Origin: Pannonibacter sp. XCT-53
GTDB taxonomy: Bacteria > Pseudomonadota > Alphaproteobacteria > Rhizobiales > Stappiaceae
DNA length: 64,000 nucleotides
Reading direction: 5' to 3'
Assembly: GCF_009915765.1 (NCBI RefSeq)
Contig: NZ_JAABLQ010000001.1
Coordinates: forward strand, 1,612,001 to 1,676,000
In this document: positions 17,323 through 27,194 of the stretch, piece by piece
Layout of the letters: each line of letters starts with the position of its first letter
Position numbering within the stretch: the first letter of the stretch is position 1
The notes under the pieces: model-generated
What the model saw: only the letters and a program-made list of their open reading frames with translations
What the model was told of the DNA's origin: nothing
Databases searched by the model: none
Made by a program: the position numbers and the translations under genes

Positions 17323-18162
17323 ATGACCTCGCCGCTCGTTTCCACCGACTGGCTTGCCGCCCATCTCACGGCCCCGGACGTGCTCGTCCTTGACGCCAGC
17401 CTGCATCTGCCGGGATCGGGCCGCGACGCCAATGCGGAATACCTGCAGGAACACATTCCCGGCGCCGTCCGCTTCGACATCGACGCCATCAGCGACAAGA
17501 CCAATCCGCTGCCGCACATGCTGCCGGCACCGCACGTGTTTTCCTCCATGATGCGCAAGCTCGGCATCGGCGACGGCATGACGCTGGTGGTCTACGACAG
17601 CCTTGGCCTGTTTTCGGCCGCGCGTGGCTGGTGGATGCTGAAGACCATGGGCGCGGCGCGCGTCTTCGTGCTCGACGGCGGGCTGCCGAAGTGGAAGGCG
17701 GAAGGGCGTCCGGTGGAGGACGGGGCCGTACGGCGGCCCGAGCGTCACTTTACCGCGCGGCTGAACCACGGTGCGGTCACGGATCTTGCCGACATGCGCC
17801 GGATCGTCGAGAGCGGCGTCCGCCAGGTTGTCGATGCGCGGTCGGCCGAACGCTTCGCCGGAACGGCGCCGGAGCCGCGCCCGGGCCTTCGCTCCGGGCA
17901 CATGCCGGGCGCGCTCAACACGCCGATCGCGCGGTTCCTCAATGCGGATGGCACGGTCAAGGACGAGGCGGGGCTCAGAGCCGTCTTCGCCGAGGCCGGC
18001 GTTGATCTGGCGCGTCCGGTGACGACGTCCTGCGGGTCCGGAGTCACCGCTGCCGTCGTCACGCTGGCGCTGACGCTGCTTGGTCACAGGGACCTCAGCC
18101 TTTACGACGGCTCCTGGTCGGAATGGGGCGGACTGCCCGATGCACCGGTCGTGACCGGCTGA
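17323..18162 (+). CDS. sseA: 3-mercaptopyruvate/thiosulfate sulfurtransferase
   Basis: A 279-residue protein with two rhodanese domains. The N-terminal domain is inactive (LVVYDSLGLFSAARGWWMLKTMG, no Cys in the loop). The C-terminal domain carries the active cysteine in TSCGSGVTAAVVTLAL (about residue 235); the CGSGVTA loop points to mercaptopyruvate rather than thiosulfate as donor. A short inverted repeat (AGGTTT/AAACCT, about 17269-17282) lies between alaX and this gene. With cysK nearby it fits a sulfur-metabolism neighbourhood. Confidence 0.92.
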   Translation: MTSPLVSTDWLAAHLTAPDVLVLDASLHLPGSGRDANAEYLQEHIPGAVRFDIDAISDKTNPLPHMLPAPHVFSSMMRKLGIGDGMTLVVYDSLGLFSAARGWWMLKTMGAARVFVLDGGLPKWKAEGRPVEDGAVRRPERHFTARLNHGAVTDLADMRRIVESGVRQVVDARSAERFAGTAPEPRPGLRSGHMPGALNTPIARFLNADGTVKDEAGLRAVFAEAGVDLARPVTTSCGSGVTAAVVTLALTLLGHRDLSLYDGSWSEWGGLPDAPVVTG

Positions 18163-18182
18163 CCGGGCACGCGGCGCCCGGC

Positions 18183-18587
18183 TCACATGAGGGTCAGGAC
18201 GGCGACGGTTTCGGCCTTGGCATTGAGCAGGATCAGCTTGCCGCGCTCGCTTCGGTAATCGACCGTGGCGTTGATGGCGTCGACGAACTTGCGCTCCTGG
18301 TCCATCACGGCCGGGGCGCAGGCCTTGCGGGTCAGGGCGAGCGGACCGATCTTCAGCAGGCCCGCGCCCTGGGTCACCTGACCGAACACGGTGTTGCAGC
18401 CGGTCGAGCCGGACACGGTGCCGGCTTCCTCGATTTCCAGGATGGTCTGGGCGGTGTCGATCACGCCCTTGCCGCCGATGTCTTCGGCCAGCCACTTGCC
18501 GACCAGGTCGAACGGCAGCGCCGGTTCGTCGGCCTTGGCGCTGAAGGAGAGGCTCATCACGATGGCGAGCGCGATGGGCAGGCTCAT
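18183..18587 (-). CDS. Secreted META-domain (HslJ-like) protein
   Basis: A 134-residue periplasmic protein. Signal peptide MSLPIALAIVMSLSFSAKA, then one META domain: WLAEDIGGKGVIDTAQTILEIEEAGTVSGSTGCNTVFGQV ... GPLALTRKACAPAVMDQERKFVDAINATVDYRSERGKLILLNAKAETVAVL. META/HslJ proteins are linked to heat or novobiocin tolerance in E. coli, and the function here is unknown. The frame is open to 19013, but the extra N-terminal sequence passes through a 15-bp tandem repeat and has no domain, so I start at 18587, where the signal peptide begins. The Shine-Dalgarno sequence is weak. Confidence 0.75.
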   Translation of the reverse strand: MSLPIALAIVMSLSFSAKADEPALPFDLVGKWLAEDIGGKGVIDTAQTILEIEEAGTVSGSTGCNTVFGQVTQGAGLLKIGPLALTRKACAPAVMDQERKFVDAINATVDYRSERGKLILLNAKAETVAVLTLM

Positions 18588-18722
18588 GCCCACGAGCCGC
18601 GCCAGCGGCGAGAGCCGGTCGGAGCGCGCATCGCACCGGCTGAGTGCCAGTGCCTTGCCGCGCGCGGTGGAGACGGGACCGGACTGCCGAGCGACCGCCG
18701 GCTGCACGCCGGGAATGCCAAA

Positions 18723-18792
18723 TTCACGCAAGCCAGCTTCACGCAAGCCAGTTTCACGCGAGCCAAATACACGCAAGCCAAATACACGCACG
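18723..18792 (-). repeat. 15-bp tandem repeats upstream of the META gene
   Basis: Four and two-thirds units on the plus strand: TTCACGCAAGCCAGC, TTCACGCAAGCCAGT, TTCACGCGAGCCAAA, TACACGCAAGCCAAA and TACACGCACG. Because 15 is a multiple of three, the minus-strand frame stays open through it and would encode degenerate five-residue repeats (GLREA-like). Confidence 0.85.
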
Positions 18793-18902
18793 ATGGGGCC
18801 TCCTGGTCTTGTGTCCGCCAGATCGAAACCCGCAGTAGCAGACAAGCCCATAACGTAGCGTGAATCCGGACCCATAAAGATGGTCCCGTTGGCCGCGCCG
18901 AC

Positions 18903-18938
18903 AAAAAAGGGGCGCGGAGGTCTCCCTCCCCGCCCCTT
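18903..18938 (-). terminator. Terminator of the aap operon
   Basis: Read on the minus strand, AAGGGGCG and CGCCCCTT form the stem, an inner GGAGG/CCTCC helix fills the loop, and six T follow. It lies about 145 nt after the aapP stop. Confidence 0.8.
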
Positions 18939-19000
18939 GTCTCCCGGACTGTCCTGACCGGGGCCTCCCGGCCAGATATCTGGCAGAAGGCAGACCCGAT

Positions 19001-19039
19001 GGCTCACCAACAAGGCTCACCAACCAGGCTCACCGAAAT
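19001..19039 (-). repeat. 13-bp tandem repeats after aapP
   Basis: Three units on the plus strand: GGCTCACCAACAA, GGCTCACCAACCA and GGCTCACCGAAAT. The array lies between the aapP stop at 19083 and the operon terminator. Confidence 0.7.
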
Positions 19040-19082
19040 CGCGCACCGGGGGCGCGCAGGCGCGCCCTGCCGGCAGGGTCCG

Positions 19083-19886
19083 TCAGTGATGCAGGATCTG
19101 GCTCAGGAACAGCTTGGTCCGCTCGTGCTGCGGGTTGAGGAAGAAGGGTTCCGGCTCGTTCTGCTCGACGATCTGACCGGCGTCCATGAAGATCACGCGG
19201 TTGGCGACCTTGCGGGCAAAGCCCATCTCGTGCGTCACGCAGAGCATCGTCATGCCTTCCTCGGCGAGGTTGACCATGACGTCCAGCACTTCCTTGATCA
19301 TTTCCGGGTCGAGCGCCGAGGTCGGCTCATCGAACAGCATGATCTTCGGGTTCATGCAGAGCGCGCGGGCAATGGCCACGCGCTGCTGCTGGCCGCCCGA
19401 CAGCTGTCCCGGGTACTTGTGCGCCTGCTCGGGGATCTTGACCCGCTTCAGGTAGTGCATGGCGATCTCTTCCGCCTGCTTCTTCGGCATCTTGCGGACC
19501 CAGATCGGCGCCAGGGTGCAGTTCTCGAGGATCGTCAGGTGCGGGAACAGGTTGAAGTGCTGGAAGCACATGCCAACCTCGCGCCGGATCTCGTCGATCT
19601 TCTTCAGGTCGTTGGTCAGCTCGATGCCGTCGACGACGATCTTGCCCTTCTGGTGCTCTTCCAGGCGGTTGATGCAGCGGATCATGGTCGACTTGCCCGA
19701 GCCGGACGGCCCGCAGATGACGATGCGCTCGCCGCGCATCACCTTGAGGTTGATGTCGCGCAGCACGTGGAAGTCGCCGTACCACTTGTTCATGCCGACG
19801 ATCTCGACCGCCACATCGGTGTCGGACACCGTCATCTTGCTGCGGTCAACCGCGATTTCCGTGTCGGAGACTGCGTTCTCAGTCAT
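19083..19886 (-). CDS. aapP: General L-amino-acid ABC transporter, ATP-binding protein
   Basis: A 267-residue ATPase. Walker [10 protein letters not shown] (about residues 59-67), Q-loop in [13 protein letters not shown], signature [15 protein letters not shown], Walker [14 protein letters not shown], and the H-loop VTHEMGFA are all intact. An N-terminal extension of about 28 residues precedes the domain. It is the last gene of aapJQMP and energises the broad-specificity L-amino-acid importer known from Rhizobium. The gap to aapM is 69 bp. It could also serve the ATPase-less system at 6503-8390. Confidence 0.94.
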   Translation of the reverse strand: MTENAVSDTEIAVDRSKMTVSDTDVAVEIVGMNKWYGDFHVLRDINLKVMRGERIVICGPSGSGKSTMIRCINRLEEHQKGKIVVDGIELTNDLKKIDEIRREVGMCFQHFNLFPHLTILENCTLAPIWVRKMPKKQAEEIAMHYLKRVKIPEQAHKYPGQLSGGQQQRVAIARALCMNPKIMLFDEPTSALDPEMIKEVLDVMVNLAEEGMTMLCVTHEMGFARKVANRVIFMDAGQIVEQNEPEPFFLNPQHERTKLFLSQILHH

Positions 19887-19955
19887 GGGTTCACTCCAGA
19901 ATACAACTTGTGCGAGGGGCGGCGCGGGCGGACCGCGCCTGCCGGTCGGCTGAAG

Positions 19956-21122
19956 CTAGCGTTTGTGTCCGGTATGCAGGCGGTTCTCCATGTAGATGGA
20001 GTAGCGCGACATGCCGAAGCAGAAGGTGAAGAAGATGATCGCGGCAAACAGGTATCCCGTGTGACCGGTCACCGGCGTGGCCCAGGTCGGGTCCGAGAAG
20101 GCCGACTGGATCTGGCCGAGCAGGTCGAACATGCCGACGATCAGCACCAGCGTCGTGTCCTTGAACAGGCCGATGAAGGTGTTGACGATGCCGGGGATCA
20201 CCAGCTTCAGCGCCTGCGGCAGGATGATGAGACGCATCATCTGCCAGAAGCCGAGGCCGAGCGCCATCGCCCCTTCATACTGCCCCTTCGGAATTGCCTG
20301 CAGTCCCCCGCGCACGACCTCCGCCATGTAGGCGGCCGAGAACAGGGTCACGCCGATCAGCACGCGCAGGAGCCGGTCGAAGGTGATGCCGTCGGGCAGG
20401 AACAGCGGCAGCATCACCGACGACATGAACAGCACGGTGATGAGCGGCACGCCGCGCCAGAACTCGATGAAGATCACCGACACCATCTTGACGATCGGCA
20501 TCTTCGAGCGCCGGCCAAGCGCCAGCAGGATGCCGAGCGGCAGCGACGCCGTGATGCCGGTCACGGCGATCACCAGCGTCACGAGCAGGCCGCCCCAGAC
20601 GCGGGTCTCGACGATCGGCAGCACGACCGTGTCGCCGATCACCAGACCGGTCAGCAGGTAATAGGCAACCACCGGGAAGACGACCAGCAGCAGCACCGCA
20701 TTGATCCGCTTGAAGGGAACCTTCGGGATGGCCAGCGGCACCAGCAGCAGGGCAAAGAGCGCGTAGACGATGTTCACGCGCCAGGTCTCGTCGGCCGGAT
20801 AGCGGCCGTAGATGAACTGCGGGAAATAGGCCTTCACGAAGGCCCAGCAGGCGCCGACCGTCTGGCCGGAGCCCTCCGGCACGAGGCAGGCTTCCCGGTT
20901 CTCCCCGGTCCAGACCGCGTCGATGAGCGCGAACTGGACGAGCGGGGCAATCAGGAGCCAGGCGAGGTAGAGACCGATGAAGGTCAGGATCGTGTTGCCG
21001 ATCGAGGAGAACAGGTTCTGGCGCATCCAGCCGACGACACCCGACGTGGAGACGGGAGCCGGCAGGCGGGGCGCTTCGTCCGTTCGGACCTGGAAGACAG
21101 AAGTTTGAGCCATCTTGTTCAT
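19956..21122 (-). CDS. aapM: General L-amino-acid ABC transporter permease
   Basis: A 388-residue permease. It has the long AapM-specific N-terminal region and periplasmic loop ([33 protein letters not shown]) and the EAA loop [55 protein letters not shown]. It pairs with AapQ. The ATG at 21122 follows GGAG at 8 nt; it lies 2 nt after the aapQ stop, so the two are probably translationally coupled. A GTG at 21128 overlapping that stop and an ATG at 21113 are alternatives. Confidence 0.94.
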   Translation of the reverse strand: MNKMAQTSVFQVRTDEAPRLPAPVSTSGVVGWMRQNLFSSIGNTILTFIGLYLAWLLIAPLVQFALIDAVWTGENREACLVPEGSGQTVGACWAFVKAYFPQFIYGRYPADETWRVNIVYALFALLLVPLAIPKVPFKRINAVLLLVVFPVVAYYLLTGLVIGDTVVLPIVETRVWGGLLVTLVIAVTGITASLPLGILLALGRRSKMPIVKMVSVIFIEFWRGVPLITVLFMSSVMLPLFLPDGITFDRLLRVLIGVTLFSAAYMAEVVRGGLQAIPKGQYEGAMALGLGFWQMMRLIILPQALKLVIPGIVNTFIGLFKDTTLVLIVGMFDLLGQIQSAFSDPTWATPVTGHTGYLFAAIIFFTFCFGMSRYSIYMENRLHTGHKR

Positions 21123-21124
21123 CC

Positions 21125-22339
21125 TCACCGCTCCACCAGCGCCATTTTCTGGTTGTACCAGTTCATGAAGGCCGACGTGATCAGGCTGAGCGACAGGTAG
21201 ATCGTCATCCAGACGGCGATGATCTCGACGGCCTGGCCGGTCTGGTTGAGCACCGTGCCGCCCATCGAGACAAGGTCGGGGAAGCCGATGGCCACGGCCA
21301 GCGACGAGTTCTTGGTCAGGTTGAGATACTGGCTGGTCAGCGGCGGAATGATCACGCGCATCGCCTGCGGCACGATGACGAGACGCAGCGCCGGACCGGG
21401 CCGGAGCCCGAGCGCATAGGAGGCCTCGGTCTGGCCGTGGTTGACCGCCTGGATGCCGGCACGGACGATTTCCGCGATGAAGGCGGAGGTGTAGATCGTC
21501 AGCGCGAGCGTCAGGGCCAGGAACTCGGGGATCAGCGTCATGCCGGTGCCGAGGGTGAAGCCCTGGCGCAGGATCGGGCCGCTGTCGACGAAGACCGGAT
21601 GGTCAAGCGAGATCGGCATGCCGGCGGCGAAGAAGCTGATCACCGGGAGGCCGACGATCAGGCCGAGCGCGGTGAAGAACACCGGGAACTGCTGGCCGGT
21701 CGCTTCCTGGCGCTTGCGCGCCCAGCGGCGGATGACGATCGAGGCGACGATGGCCACGATGATCGCGATGCCCACCGCAGAGGCCCCCGGCGCATAGACC
21801 GGCTTGGGCAGCCACAGGCCGGCCACGTTGAGGTGGAAGGTGTCAAACAAGGACCACTTGCTGCGCTTGTCCGGTACGGCGCGCAGCACCGCGAAATACC
21901 AGAAGAAGATCTGGAGCAGCAACGGGACGTTGCGGAGGATCTCCACGTACCAGTAGGCCAGCTTGCCGATCACCCAGTTCTTCGACAGGCGGGCCACGCC
22001 CATGACGAAGCCGAGCAGCGTCGCCAGGATGATGCCGATCACGGCCACCAGCAGCGTGTTGAGGAAGCCGACCACGAGGGCATCGCCGTAGGTCGAGGCT
22101 TCCGTGTAGTCGATCAGGCTCTGGGACGTGCCAAAGCCAGCGGTTCTGTCAAGAAACCCGAATCCGGAGGCGATGTTCTGGCGCTGCAGGTTGTGGATCG
22201 TGTTGCTCACGATGGTCCAGCCGACGACCGCAAGGATCGCCACCAGCAGCACCTGGAAGAAGATGCCACGGACACGCGGGTCGTTGACCAGCGACACCCG
22301 TCCTTCGGACGCCGCTCCGTCGTTATCCCGAATTGTCAT
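21125..22339 (-). CDS. aapQ: General L-amino-acid ABC transporter permease
   Basis: A 404-residue permease with the AapQ pattern: [47 protein letters not shown] near the N-terminus, [45 protein letters not shown] in the first membrane half, and the EAA loop [59 protein letters not shown]. It forms the membrane channel with AapM. It is separated from aapJ by 238 bp holding two inverted repeats. Confidence 0.94.
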   Translation of the reverse strand: MTIRDNDGAASEGRVSLVNDPRVRGIFFQVLLVAILAVVGWTIVSNTIHNLQRQNIASGFGFLDRTAGFGTSQSLIDYTEASTYGDALVVGFLNTLLVAVIGIILATLLGFVMGVARLSKNWVIGKLAYWYVEILRNVPLLLQIFFWYFAVLRAVPDKRSKWSLFDTFHLNVAGLWLPKPVYAPGASAVGIAIIVAIVASIVIRRWARKRQEATGQQFPVFFTALGLIVGLPVISFFAAGMPISLDHPVFVDSGPILRQGFTLGTGMTLIPEFLALTLALTIYTSAFIAEIVRAGIQAVNHGQTEASYALGLRPGPALRLVIVPQAMRVIIPPLTSQYLNLTKNSSLAVAIGFPDLVSMGGTVLNQTGQAVEIIAVWMTIYLSLSLITSAFMNWYNQKMALVER

Positions 22340-22503
22340 ATTCCCTCGCCAAACAAGTGCCGCACCGGCGCGTGATTCAAGTCCGCGCCCGTCATGCAGT
22401 CGACCGTTTCATTTCCCCGTCGACGCGGAAACGGCCATGTGTCCCCTTGAGGCAGCCGCGATGTTGTCTTGCTTTGTGCGGTGCCCTTATGACGCTCGTC
22501 CCG

Positions 22504-22561
22504 ACCGGTTGGTGCAACCGGCCGGGACGGCGAGACGGAACCCGGATCCTGGGATCCGGTT
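22504..22561 (-). promoter_or_regulatory. Inverted repeats between aapJ and aapQ
   Basis: A perfect 7-bp stem (CCGGTTG/CAACCGG, loop GTG, 22505-22521) is followed by a second inverted repeat around CCGGATCC/GGATCCGG (22542-22559). Neither has a T-tract. Such hairpins 3' of a binding-protein gene often protect its mRNA and lower downstream expression, which would give excess AapJ; this role is inferred. Confidence 0.5.
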
Positions 22562-22577
22562 CACCTGTCAGCAGTCC

Positions 22578-23594
22578 TTAGCGGACCGGCGGCGCGTACT
22601 GCAGGCCACCCTTCGACCACAGGGCGTTCAGGCCGCGGGCGATGCCGAGCGGGGTGTCCGGGCCGATGTTGCGGTCAAAGGCTTCGCCGTAGTTGCCGAC
22701 GCTCTTGACGATCTGGACGACCCAGTCGTTCGGCACGCCGAGGCCTTCGCCGAAGGCGCCTTCGACGCCGAGCAGACGCTTAACTTCCGGGTTTTCGGAC
22801 TTCAGCATCTCGTCGACGTTCTTCGAGGTGATGCCGAGCTCTTCCGCGTTGATCATCGCGTAGAGCGACCACTTCACGATGTCGAACCACTGGTCGTCGC
22901 CATGACGCACCACCGGGCCGAGCGGCTCCTTGGAGATCACTTCCGGCAGGACGATGTGGTCGCCCGGGTTCGTCAGCTTCAGACGCTCGGCGTAGAGGCC
23001 GGAGGCGTCGGTGGTGAACACGTCGCAGCGGCCGGCGTCGTAGGCCTTGACCACTTCGTCGGCCTTCTCGAAGGCGACGATTTCATACGGCATGTTGTTG
23101 GTGCGGAAGTAGTCGGCGACGTTCAGCTCGGTGGTGGTGCCGGTCTGGGTGCAGACGGACGCGCCCGACAGTTCCAGCGCGCTGGCAACGCCGAGCGACT
23201 TGCGGACCATGAAGCCCTGACCGTCGTAGTAGGTCACGCCGGCAAAGTTCAGGCCGAGCGAGGTGTCACGCGACACGGTCCAGGTGGTGTTGCGCGACAG
23301 CATGTCGATTTCGCCGGACTGAAGGGCGGTGAACCGCTCCTTCGCGTTCAGCGGGGAGTACTTGACCTTGCTCGCATCCCCGAACACGGCGGCAGCCACG
23401 GCGCGGCAGACATCGACATCAAGGCCGGTCCAGTTGCCCTGCGCGTCCGGGTTGGAGAAGCCCGGCAGACCCTGGCTCACGCCGCACTGGATGAAGCCCT
23501 TGGCCTTCACGTCGTCGAGGGTGCCAGCGGACGCGGCGGTCGCGGCAACGCCCATCGCGGCGCCGAGCAGAATCGGAACGAGATTAGCTTTCAT
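22578..23594 (-). CDS. aapJ: General L-amino-acid ABC transporter substrate-binding protein
   Basis: A 338-residue periplasmic protein. Signal peptide MKANLVPILLGAAMGVAATAASAG, then the AapJ/BztA pattern TLDDVKAKGFIQCGVSQGLPGFSNPDAQGNWTGLDVDVCRAVAAAVFGD, ALQSGEIDMLSRNTTWTVSRDTSLGLNFAGVTYYDGQGFMV and VVRHGDDQWFDIVKW. It delivers a wide range of L-amino acids to AapQM. The ATG at 23594 gives a normal signal peptide; an upstream in-frame ATG at 23621 would add nine residues. Confidence 0.95.
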   Translation of the reverse strand: MKANLVPILLGAAMGVAATAASAGTLDDVKAKGFIQCGVSQGLPGFSNPDAQGNWTGLDVDVCRAVAAAVFGDASKVKYSPLNAKERFTALQSGEIDMLSRNTTWTVSRDTSLGLNFAGVTYYDGQGFMVRKSLGVASALELSGASVCTQTGTTTELNVADYFRTNNMPYEIVAFEKADEVVKAYDAGRCDVFTTDASGLYAERLKLTNPGDHIVLPEVISKEPLGPVVRHGDDQWFDIVKWSLYAMINAEELGITSKNVDEMLKSENPEVKRLLGVEGAFGEGLGVPNDWVVQIVKSVGNYGEAFDRNIGPDTPLGIARGLNALWSKGGLQYAPPVR

Positions 23595-23876
23595 GGATTT
23601 GCAGCCTTTATTGTTACCCATCTGTACTTTTTCATCGGTCTTGCCGCGGCATCCACGTCACACCCGCCGGGGAACCCCCTGTCCGATCGTAACCGGACCC
23701 CGTTCCGCACGGCAGCACTTCCGGCTGCCGGACGGGGGACATGACTGCGCGTCAATCCAATGGTGGCCATTCGATGGCATTTGACGGGACGGGTCAAGGG
23801 GTTGCAGGTTGGTCTGAGGAAAATTTCCATTGCCGATTCCACCCCAGCGGACAGAATCGCAACCTTGACGGTGAAC

Positions 23877-25055
23877 ATGAGCAAGAAAACGCCACCAACC
23901 GCGCAGAAGCCAGACACAATTCTCGTCCACGCCGGGCGTCACCCGGAGGACTTTCACGGCTTCGTCAACCCGCCGGTCGTGCATGCCTCGACGGTGCTTT
24001 TCCCGGACACCGCGCACATGGCGCCGGGGGCACAGAAGTACAACTACGCACGTCGGGGCAATCCGACGACGGATGCCCTTGAGGAAGCTCTCATGGCGCT
24101 CGAGGGCGCGGCCGGCGTGAAGCTGGCAACCTCCGGCCTCAATGCGGTCTCCCTCGCCTGCCTGTCCTGTCTCAAGACCGGGGACCATTTCCTCGTGGCG
24201 GACACGGTCTATGGCCCGACCCGGCACTTCTGCGACACGGTCCTGCCGCGCTATGGCATCACGGTGGAATACTACCGACCGGATCTGGGCGGCGCAATCC
24301 GCAGCCTGTTCCGCCCGAACACGGCCGCCGTCTTCACCGAGGCCCCCGGCTCGCTCACCTTCGAGATGCAGGATATTCCGGCCATCGCAGCGGCAGCGAA
24401 AGAAACCGGTGCCTTTGTCCTGATGGACAACACCTGGGCGACGCCGCTCTATTTCAAGCCGATCGCCCATGGCGTCGACCTGTCGATCCAGGCCGGCACG
24501 AAGTACATCGTCGGCCACTCCGACGTGACCATCGGCACGATCGCCGCCAGTGCCCGCGCCCTGCCCGGCCTGCTGGAGCTGCACGGCGCCATGGGCGTGC
24601 ACATCGCGCCCGACGATGTCTATCTCGCCCTGCGCGGCCTCAGGACCATGGGGATCCGTCTGGAGCGGCACCAGCAGACGACGCTGGCGATCGCGGACTG
24701 GCTGGCCCAGCATCCGAAGATCGCCCGGATCCGCTATCCGGCGTGGAAGGATGATCCCGGTCACGCGATCTGGGCGCGGGATTTTTCCGGCGCGAGCGGG
24801 CTGTTCGGATTCGATTTTACCCCGAACGTCAGCAAGGCCGAGGCCAGCGCCTTCCTCGACGCGCTGCGGCTGTTCGGTCTCGGATACTCGTGGGGTGGCT
24901 TCGAGAGCCTGGCGATCCCGGTAAAGCTTGCCGGCGTCCGCAGCGCCGGCACCCCGCTGCCGGAGGGGGAAAGCGTGCGGCTGAACATCGGTCTCGAGGA
25001 TCCGGCCGACCTCATCGAGGACCTGTCGCGCGGCTTTGCCGCCATCGGCAACTGA
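23877..25055 (+). CDS. metC: Cystathionine beta-lyase
   Basis: A 392-residue PLP enzyme of the Cys/Met metabolism family that splits cystathionine to homocysteine, pyruvate and ammonia. Marks are YARRGNPTTDALEEALMALEG, the cofactor segment FVLMDNTWATPLYFKPIAHGVDLSIQAGTKYIVGHSD with the Schiff-base lysine in GTKY (about residue 211), and the C-terminal LGYSWGGFESLAIP. The head-to-head position with aapJ is a conserved Hyphomicrobiales arrangement. The start at 23877 (MSKKTPPTAQ) matches homologues; the frame is open 39 codons further upstream but reaches into the promoter region shared with aapJ. Confidence 0.93.
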   Translation: MSKKTPPTAQKPDTILVHAGRHPEDFHGFVNPPVVHASTVLFPDTAHMAPGAQKYNYARRGNPTTDALEEALMALEGAAGVKLATSGLNAVSLACLSCLKTGDHFLVADTVYGPTRHFCDTVLPRYGITVEYYRPDLGGAIRSLFRPNTAAVFTEAPGSLTFEMQDIPAIAAAAKETGAFVLMDNTWATPLYFKPIAHGVDLSIQAGTKYIVGHSDVTIGTIAASARALPGLLELHGAMGVHIAPDDVYLALRGLRTMGIRLERHQQTTLAIADWLAQHPKIARIRYPAWKDDPGHAIWARDFSGASGLFGFDFTPNVSKAEASAFLDALRLFGLGYSWGGFESLAIPVKLAGVRSAGTPLPEGESVRLNIGLEDPADLIEDLSRGFAAIGN

Positions 25056-25148
25056 CGTCGCCCGGACGGGTGGGCCACCGGTCCACCCGTGTCCCGCAGG
25101 GCTTGATGCCCCCGCCCGGCTCCCGGACCCGACCCTGTGGGGCCGGGC

Positions 25149-25463
25149 TCAGATCGTCGGGTCGTTCCGCTTTTCCTTGAAGATCAGCCAGAGGTTGCGG
25201 AAATAGATGATGAGGCCGAGGGCCTGGCCGGCGATGAACACCGGGTCCTCGCGCTGGATCGCATAGACCAGCAGCAGCGCGCCGCCGCCGATGGAGAAGA
25301 ACCAGAAGGCCACCGGCACGATCGAGCGACCGACCCGCTCCGAGGCCAGCCACTGGACGATGAAGCGCATGGAAAACAGGAACTGGGCAAAGAAGCCCAG
25401 CACGATCCAGAAATCGAATTGCTTGACGTAGACGTCGTGGAGCCATTCGTACAAGGCAGTCAT
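25149..25463 (-). CDS. Lipid A biosynthesis N-terminal (LABN) domain protein
   Basis: A 104-residue small membrane protein matching the LABN family: QFDFWIVLGFFAQFLFSMRFIVQWLASERVGRSIVPVAFWFFSIGGGALLLVYAIQREDPVFIAGQALGLIIYFRNLWLI. Three membrane segments are likely. The family accompanies lipid A or lipid-linked sugar enzymes and is thought to help handle lipid intermediates; its biochemical role is not established. It is the last gene of the LABN-GT2-PAP2-ArnT operon, 43 bp after the GT2 stop. Confidence 0.88.
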   Translation of the reverse strand: MTALYEWLHDVYVKQFDFWIVLGFFAQFLFSMRFIVQWLASERVGRSIVPVAFWFFSIGGGALLLVYAIQREDPVFIAGQALGLIIYFRNLWLIFKEKRNDPTI

Positions 25464-25506
25464 GACAGTCGTCCCGGCCGGCCGTGAGAAGAGAAGTAAG
25501 CGATGA

Positions 25507-26283
25507 TCAGGTTCCGGCGTCGATGGCCGGAGCGATGTCGGAGACGGCCGGAATGGCCTTGCGCCGCCGGCGCAGCCACCAGACACCGAACAGGTCCAGC
25601 GCACCGATGAAGGCGCGGTCGAAGATCCCGTATTTCGACGTTCCATGGCGCCGCTGGCGATCAAGCACATCGACATGCACGACGCCGAAGCCCTCGCGGA
25701 TGACCAGCGCGGGCAGGAAGCGGTGCCAGCTGTCGAAATAGGGCAGACGCAGGAACACGTCGCGGCGCAGGGCCTTCAGGCCGCAGCCGCTGTCGCGGGT
25801 GTTGTCCTTCAGCAGCGCGCCGCGCAGCCGGTTGGCCAGCCGCGAGGCAATGCGCTTGGCGCGGCTCGCCTTGCGCCCGACCCGCTGCCCGGCGGCCAGC
25901 GCCACCGACGGCCCACCGGCCTCGAGCGCCCCGAGCAGATCCGGGATGTAGGCGGGATCGTTCTCGCCGTCGCCGTCGATTGTGGCAACGACCGCGCCCC
26001 GGGCGTTGAGCACGCCGGTCCTCACCGCCGCGCTCTGGCCGCAGGAGCGGGCGTGGCGCAGCGGACGCAGCCAGGGATGGCGGGCGGCATAGTCGGCCAG
26101 CACCTGGTCGGTGCCATCGCCCGACCCGTCGTCGACCACGATCACCTCGAAGACACGCCCGGTCAGCGCCTCGGCGATCTCGTCGAGCAGGATCGGCAGG
26201 TTGTCACGCTCGTCCTTGGCCGGGACGACGACGGTCACCTCGGGCAGGAGGCGCGGGGAAAGGTCACTCATGTCAGTCGTCAT
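25507..26283 (-). CDS. Glycosyltransferase family 2 (DPM1-like)
   Basis: A 258-residue cytosolic GT-A enzyme resembling dolichol-phosphate mannosyltransferase. VTVVVPAKDERDNLPILLDEI, FEVIVVDDGSGDGTDQVL and the DGDGENDPAYIPDLL metal/nucleotide site are typical; DSGCGLKALRRDVF and HRFLPALVIREGF give the acceptor side. It most likely builds an undecaprenyl-phosphate-linked sugar for the ArnT-like transferase at 27191. The ATG at 26283 overlaps the PAP2 stop by 4 bp (ATGA). Confidence 0.9.
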   Translation of the reverse strand: MTTDMSDLSPRLLPEVTVVVPAKDERDNLPILLDEIAEALTGRVFEVIVVDDGSGDGTDQVLADYAARHPWLRPLRHARSCGQSAAVRTGVLNARGAVVATIDGDGENDPAYIPDLLGALEAGGPSVALAAGQRVGRKASRAKRIASRLANRLRGALLKDNTRDSGCGLKALRRDVFLRLPYFDSWHRFLPALVIREGFGVVHVDVLDRQRRHGTSKYGIFDRAFIGALDLFGVWWLRRRRKAIPAVSDIAPAIDAGT

Positions 26284-27194
26284 TCCTGCTCGGCGTCCCT
26301 GGCCGGACGCAGCGCCGAGCGACGTCCGGTCACGGTCCGCCAGAGCGCCCGGAAGCTGCGCGCGGCCGAGCGCTGGCAAATGATCGGCACGATGCTTCCA
26401 TTGGCCGACAAGGTAAAGCCCAACCTGCGGCGCGCCATCCAGCGCGCGCAGAAGAGCGTGACGGTCATGCCGAGCAGCGTGCCGGCAATGACGTCGGAAG
26501 GATAATGCGCGCCGACCATGATGCGGCTGAAGGCGGCCCAGAAGGCGGCCACGATGATCAGCCAGCGCCAGCTCGGGAAGATCAGGGCGAGCGCCGTGGC
26601 CAGCGCCGCCACCGTGGTCGAGTGACCGGAGGGGAAGCTCGTGTAGGCGCCGTTGAAGACGAAGGGATCGAACTCGATCGGTCCGACCTGCTCGTAGAGC
26701 TTCGGGCGCGCACGGCCGAGGATCCACTTGAAGATCAGCGCCAGGATGCCGGTCAGGGCGACGGTGTAGAAGATGAAGGCGGCATAGGTCCAGACCATCG
26801 CCATGGCCATCCGCACCCGGCCCGTCAGGCGCTCCAGGTCGAGGAAGGCCAGATAGCCGAGGCAGAACAGACCGGTCGACCACAGGATCCAGTTGGCCTT
26901 GCCGAGGTTGGTGATCGAGGCGAAGGCCTCGCGGTAGCCGGGCGGCAGGGAGCGCAGCCAGGGATAGGTCGGGATGTCGGCGAGCACCACGGCGATGCCC
27001 ACGGTCAGCAGCAGGATCGCGAGGAAGTCCTGCGGCCTCTGGCCGGCCGGCAGGGGATCATGCAGGCGCTCGGCCCGCGGATGACGATTGCCGATGATTA
27101 CCTTGACACGGGCCGCATTGGCCAGAAAGCGAGCCTTGATGCCTGCGAGGCGGGCCTTCCAGCCCGTCCCTTCCGTCTCGGAACTGTCCGTCAT
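26280..27194 (-). CDS. PAP2-family lipid phosphatase (LpxE/LpxF-like)
   Basis: A 304-residue inner-membrane phosphatase. The three acid-phosphatase motifs are complete: KWILGRARP, PSGHSTT and SRIMVGAHYPSDV, flanked by six membrane segments. In an operon with LABN, GT2 and ArnT-like proteins it most likely removes a phosphate from lipid A or recycles undecaprenyl pyrophosphate; sequence alone does not decide. Both ends overlap neighbours by 4 bp (ATGA), so translation is coupled throughout. Confidence 0.9.
   Translation of the reverse strand: MTDSSETEGTGWKARLAGIKARFLANAARVKVIIGNRHPRAERLHDPLPAGQRPQDFLAILLLTVGIAVVLADIPTYPWLRSLPPGYREAFASITNLGKANWILWSTGLFCLGYLAFLDLERLTGRVRMAMAMVWTYAAFIFYTVALTGILALIFKWILGRARPKLYEQVGPIEFDPFVFNGAYTSFPSGHSTTVAALATALALIFPSWRWLIIVAAFWAAFSRIMVGAHYPSDVIAGTLLGMTVTLFCARWMARRRLGFTLSANGSIVPIICQRSAARSFRALWRTVTGRRSALRPARDAEQE

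Noticed and set aside
18588..19013. N-terminal extension of the META-domain protein through the 15-bp repeat
   Set aside because: The frame is open only because the repeat unit is a multiple of three; a Sec signal peptide begins at 18587 and the extension would place it internally.
23622..23876. SAM riboswitch before metC
   Set aside because: I could not see the conserved SAM-II or SAM-I core sequences; the region looks like a plain divergent promoter with aapJ.
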